A stretch of 43,112 bases of DNA from Rhodospirillales bacterium 69-11 (GTDB lineage: Bacteria > Pseudomonadota > Alphaproteobacteria > Acetobacterales > Acetobacteraceae): the NCBI GenBank assembly GCA_001898425.1, contig MKTV01000071.1, forward strand, positions 12,993 to 56,104, written 5' to 3'. Position numbers and translations under genes: made by a program. Positions 38,368-43,112 of this stretch are shown here, one piece after another. The notes under the pieces are model-generated. The model worked only from the letters and a program-made list of their open reading frames with translations, was not told where the DNA came from and searched no databases. Within the stretch, counting starts at the first letter, position 1. Each line of letters begins with the position of its first letter.

Positions 38368-39249
38368 ATGCGCCGGCTGACCCATCGCTCCTGGAGCCGC
38401 GCGGGACTCGGCCTGCTGGCCCTCGGCCTCGCCGGGGCTGCCACGATCGCCCCCGCCGCCGCGCAGATCGACAGCCGCGAGGGGATCGCGCTGCAGAACC
38501 AGATCTATGCCCTGCGCCAGGAGATGCAGCAGTTGCGGGACCAGCTCGCGCGCGGTGGCGGCGGCGGCAGTTCGGTGATCGCGCCGCGCAACTACCCCTC
38601 CGCGGCGCCCAACGACCTCGTCGCGCAGCTCCTCACCCGCGTCGACGCGCTCGAGGAGCAGGTGCGCCAGCTCCGCGGGCAGGAGGACGAGACGCGCTAC
38701 GCCCTGCAGCGCCAGGGCGCGGAGCTCGGCAAGCGGATCGACGACCTGGCCTTCCAGGTGAACCCGCAAGGCGCCGGCGCCACTGCCGGAGCGACGGGCG
38801 CCCCCACCCAGGCCGCCCCGGCCGCCCCGCCGCCGCCCCAGGCACCGGCCGCGCCCGTGCGGCGGACGCCGGAGCTCGCGCTGCAGGAGGGCAACAACGC
38901 CCTTGCCCGCCGCGACTACACGGCCGCCGAACAGGCGGCGCGTGAAGTCCTGAACACCGCTCGCACATCCCCGCGCGCCTATGACGCACAATACCTGCTG
39001 GCAGAGGCGCTGGCCGGCCAGCGGCAATATCCGCAGGCGGCGATCGCCTACGACGACGCCTACAACCGGAACCGCAAGGGGGCCCGCGCGCCGGATGCGC
39101 TGCTGGGGCTCGCCAACGCGCTCACCGCGCTCAATGAGAAGCGCGCCGCCTGCGACACGCTCACCAAGCTGGGCAGCGAGTTTCCGCAGCTCCGATCGGA
39201 TCTGCAGGCCTCCGCCGCTTCGGTCCGCCAGCGCGCCGGCTGCAAGTAG
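38368..39249 (+). CDS. ybgF: Tol-Pal system protein YbgF/CpoB
   Basis: A 293-residue periplasmic protein, start ATG at 38368 with GAGGAGA upstream. The signal peptide (LGLLALGLAGAATIAPAAAQ) is followed by an N-terminal coiled coil that trimerises in homologues (IALQNQIYALRQEMQQLRDQLAR; VDALEEQVRQLRGQ), a Pro/Ala linker near residues 135-165, and C-terminal TPR repeats (LALQEGNNALARRDYTAAEQAA, AQYLLAEALAGQRQYPQAAIAY, PDALLGLANALTALNEKRAAC). CpoB coordinates outer-membrane constriction with peptidoglycan synthesis at division. tilS starts 20 bp downstream. Confidence 0.93.
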   Translation: MRRLTHRSWSRAGLGLLALGLAGAATIAPAAAQIDSREGIALQNQIYALRQEMQQLRDQLARGGGGGSSVIAPRNYPSAAPNDLVAQLLTRVDALEEQVRQLRGQEDETRYALQRQGAELGKRIDDLAFQVNPQGAGATAGATGAPTQAAPAAPPPPQAPAAPVRRTPELALQEGNNALARRDYTAAEQAAREVLNTARTSPRAYDAQYLLAEALAGQRQYPQAAIAYDDAYNRNRKGARAPDALLGLANALTALNEKRAACDTLTKLGSEFPQLRSDLQASAASVRQRAGCK

Positions 39250-39269
39250 CGCCGCCGCGCGACGGGGCG

Positions 39270-40568
39270 GTGGTCCCCCCGCCCGTGGGCGAGGCCGTGG
39301 GCGTGGCCTTCGCGGCGGAGGCGCTCGACGCAGCGTTCACCGCGGCGATGGGGCGACTGGGTCCGTTCGAGCCCGCGCCGCTGCTGGCCGTGGCCGTGTC
39401 CGGGGGATCGGACAGCATGGCACTCGCCCTGCTGGCCGACGCATGGGCGCGCGATCGCGGCGGGCGCATCCTGGCGCTGATCGTCGATCACGGGCTGCGG
39501 CCGGCCTCGGCGGTGGAGGCGGCGGTGACGCGCGATCGCTTGGCCGCTCGCGGCATCGCCGCGCGGGTGTTGGTCCTGTCGGGTCTCGGGCCGGGGACGC
39601 GGCTTGCGGAACGCGCGCGGGCCGGCCGTTACGCCGCGCTCGAAGCCGCCTGCGCCGAGGCCGGATGTCTCCATCTGCTCACCGGACACCAGCGGCTCGA
39701 CCAGGCCGAAACGCTGATGATGCGGGCACTCGGCAGCAGCGGGAGCACGGGGCTCGCCGGCATGGCCGCCCTGACGGTGCTTGGCACGGTGCGCCTGCTG
39801 CGCCCCCTCCTCGGCCAGCCTCCCGCCATGCTGCGGGCCTGGTTGCAGGATCGCGGCGTCGACTGGGTGGAGGATCCGTCCAACGTCGATCCCAGGGCGC
39901 TGCGTGCCCGGCTCCGCGTGCCGGCACGGCGGGCGGACATGGCCCTGGCCCAGGCCGCGCGTCGCGCAGGTGTCGCCCGCGCGCGCAGGGAGCGCGCCAT
40001 CGCAGCGGAGCTCGCCGCCCATGTCTCGCTACGGCCGGAAGGCTTCGCCCTGCTCGCCCCCGTGCGGCCGAGCGGGCGGTTCCGGCCCGAGGCGCTGGCC
40101 GCGGTGATCCAGGCGGTTGCCGGAGCGCCCTTCCCGCCGGCCTCGACCGCGCTGCTGTCCCTGGCGGCCGATCCACGGCCCGCCACCCTGGCGGGCGTGC
40201 GCCTGCTGCGGGCGGGCCGCTTCGGCCCCGGCTGGCTGATGGTCCGGGAGCCGCGCGCCGTCGCGCCGGCCGCACCGGTGCGGCCGGGCCTGCTGTGGGA
40301 CCGGCGCTTCCGGCTGACCGGAACCGCCCCCAATTCCTGGCATGTCGCCGCGCTCGGGGCCGCGGCCGCGCGGTTCGGGCGGCAGGCCGGGCTGCCCGGC
40401 GCCGTGCTCCGCACGCTGCCCGCGGTGTGGGATGGCAATTCCCTGGTGGCGGTCCCACATCTCCTGTATCGTGCCCAACCGATTTCCGACCTGTGCCTGA
40501 CGTTCGAACCAGGACGACCGATGGCGGGGGCGCCGTTCACGCCCGATGCTGGTCTGCCGCTCGAATGA
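39270..40568 (+). CDS. tilS: tRNA(Ile)-lysidine synthetase
   Basis: A 432-residue enzyme that modifies C34 of tRNA-Ile(CAU) to lysidine, so it reads AUA. The start is GTG at 39270. The N-type ATP pyrophosphatase PP-loop is AVSGGSDS (SGGSDS, residues 44-49). ALIVDHGLRP, RLAERARAGRYAALEAAC and GHQRLDQAETLMMRALGSSG follow; the usual motif is HHADDQAET, so the first Asp region is altered while DQAET is kept. LRPLL and WVEDPSNVD match the family. The C-terminal tRNA-binding region is short and weakly conserved. tilS next to ftsH is a widespread order. Confidence 0.92.
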   Translation: MVPPPVGEAVGVAFAAEALDAAFTAAMGRLGPFEPAPLLAVAVSGGSDSMALALLADAWARDRGGRILALIVDHGLRPASAVEAAVTRDRLAARGIAARVLVLSGLGPGTRLAERARAGRYAALEAACAEAGCLHLLTGHQRLDQAETLMMRALGSSGSTGLAGMAALTVLGTVRLLRPLLGQPPAMLRAWLQDRGVDWVEDPSNVDPRALRARLRVPARRADMALAQAARRAGVARARRERAIAAELAAHVSLRPEGFALLAPVRPSGRFRPEALAAVIQAVAGAPFPPASTALLSLAADPRPATLAGVRLLRAGRFGPGWLMVREPRAVAPAAPVRPGLLWDRRFRLTGTAPNSWHVAALGAAAARFGRQAGLPGAVLRTLPAVWDGNSLVAVPHLLYRAQPISDLCLTFEPGRPMAGAPFTPDAGLPLE

Positions 40569-40692
40569 TCAGGCGGGATGCCCGGCCTGGCCTCGCCCAC
40601 CGATCAGACGGCCGCTTCCCCGCTGCGGGGCGGCTTCCAGATGGTGCCATGACGGGGACGACCCGCCTCGGGGCGGGGCGGAGTCCAATGGA

Positions 40693-40708
40693 TGCGCCAA
40701 TCGGCGCA
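40693..40708. promoter_or_regulatory. Short palindromic hairpin upstream of ftsH
   Basis: TGCGCC-AATC-GGCGCA is a perfect 6-bp inverted repeat, 131 bp before the ftsH start in the 270-bp tilS-ftsH gap. It may be a regulator site or a minor RNA structure. I see no convincing heat-shock promoter in the gap. Confidence 0.3.
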
Positions 40709-40838
40709 CGGCTGGGGATGCGGGACAGCTTCGGGCACCCTATGTTGTTGTGGTTGCCATCGTTGCAGCCGCACGCCTGCCCACGGGACGATCGGGTCGG
40801 CGCGCCACGGAAGGACCTATGGACGTGAGCTTGGAGAG

Positions 40839-42767
<1,929 letters not shown>

Positions 42768-42788
42768 GGTAGAACGGCCAGCACGAAC

Positions 42789-42815
42789 AAAGGGGCGCCT
42801 AGCGGCGCCCCTTTT
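42789..42815 (+). terminator. Rho-independent terminator after ftsH
   Basis: AAAGGGGCGCC and GGCGCCCCTTT form a perfect 11-bp stem around the loop TAGC and end in TTTT, 21 bp past the ftsH stop. The stem's A/T base pairs also make it usable from the opposite strand. Confidence 0.93.
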
Positions 42816-42878
42816 GCGTTGCGGGGCGTTCTACGTTGCAGGGTGTTATACGTTTCGAGGCCGCTGCACGGCACCCGA

Positions 42879-42977
42879 CCCGTGTCATGGCCGCGCTTGT
42901 CGCGGTCATCCACGACGTCTGCCGCACGCTCCTGCGCAAGTCGTGGATCCCCGCGACAAGCGCGGGGATGACACGGG
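42879..42977. repeat. 99-bp palindromic intergenic repeat
   Basis: The left arm begins CCCGTGTCATGGCCGCGCTT and the right arm, reverse-complemented, reads CCCGTGTCATCCCCGCGCTT; both continue TGTCGCGG...ATCCACGAC. The arms are about 38-39 bases with few mismatches, and the inner GCGCTTGTCGCGG motif makes secondary hairpins. This type of palindrome (CCGCGCTTGTCGCGG) is familiar as a dispersed repeat of alphaproteobacterial intergenic regions. It lies between the convergent ftsH and hydrolase genes. Confidence 0.75.
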
Positions 42978-42984
42978 GGGAGCC

Positions 42985-43112
42985 CTACACCCCGTGCGAC
43001 GCCAGGAACCCGTGGATCGCCTGCGACATCAGCCCCGGCGTCTGGATCGACGCGAAATGCCCGGAGTTCAGCTCCAGGAACTCCGCCCCGGGAATCCGCC
43101 GCGCCATCGGCT
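42985..43112 (-). CDS. Alpha/beta hydrolase, C-terminal fragment (cut by window edge)
   Basis: Only the last 42 codons are inside the window. They read RRIPGAEFLELNSGHFASIQ, then TPGLMSQAIHGFLASHGV and a TAG stop at 42985-42987. IPGAEFxELxSGHFxxxQTPxLxxxxIxxFL is the usual C-terminus of alpha/beta hydrolases, with the catalytic His in GHF. Substrate and exact subfamily cannot be judged from this part. Confidence 0.7.
   Translation of the reverse strand, partial: PMARRIPGAEFLELNSGHFASIQTPGLMSQAIHGFLASHGV

Noticed and set aside
40700-40838. RpoH-type heat-shock promoter before ftsH (CCCTATGT near 40739)
   Set aside because: No CTTGAA-like -35 element at suitable distance.
40692-40838. 49-residue N-terminal extension of FtsH
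   Set aside because: The extension lacks family similarity, while the ATG at 40839 gives the standard membrane-anchor N-terminus.

Overview
The window is GC-rich chromosomal DNA of an alphaproteobacterium, most likely an Acetobacteraceae or other Rhodospirillales member. The evidence is high GC with GTG/TTG starts, the gene order ruvA-ruvB-ybgC-tolQRAB-pal-ybgF-tilS-ftsH, a gyrA-coaD-cyclophilin string, and UbiK and COQ9-like proteins close together. The assignment rests on gene content and protein style, not on a database search.

Layout. 1-2952: the 5' part of a heptose epimerase gene (hldD), then ubiK, a YbjN-like gene, proC and a COQ9-like gene. 2953-4720: an accessory pocket with a 201-bp inverted-repeat element, a protein resembling DUF6065, and upstream of it a 63-residue peptide ending in four exact RTIGGGY heptads. 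Its shape is that of a ribosomal peptide precursor with a partner protein, and it is the best candidate here for an undescribed system. 4721-9728: SelO adenylyltransferase, a SulP anion transporter and a chemoreceptor. 9813-15336 (minus strand): tRNA-Lys, cyclophilin, coaD, gyrA and an HMG-CoA-lyase-type gene. 15485-19909: an RND efflux adaptor and pump behind a strong promoter and a 19-bp palindromic operator. 20053-24922: a BNR/Asp-box protein, an Ldh-type dehydrogenase, a lone molybdopterin subunit with Gln at the usual catalytic Glu, and tRNA-Ser. 25060-28509: a Tat-exported sulfatase, a TetR regulator and an outer-membrane barrel; near-identical 17-bp sites lie at the sulfatase and barrel promoters. 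28573-30966: DUF1028, a coiled-coil membrane protein, a 38-residue membrane smORF and DUF427. 31190-42767: ruvAB, the tol-pal cluster, tilS and ftsH. The right edge holds a perfect terminator, a palindromic repeat and the 3' end of an alpha/beta hydrolase gene.

How genes work together. Tol-Pal spans the envelope and drives outer-membrane constriction. RuvAB moves Holliday junctions. TilS and FtsH serve translation fidelity and membrane proteostasis. The adaptor and pump form two thirds of an efflux system with no outer-membrane channel in view. The sulfatase, TetR and barrel look like one small regulon, inferred from shared operators.
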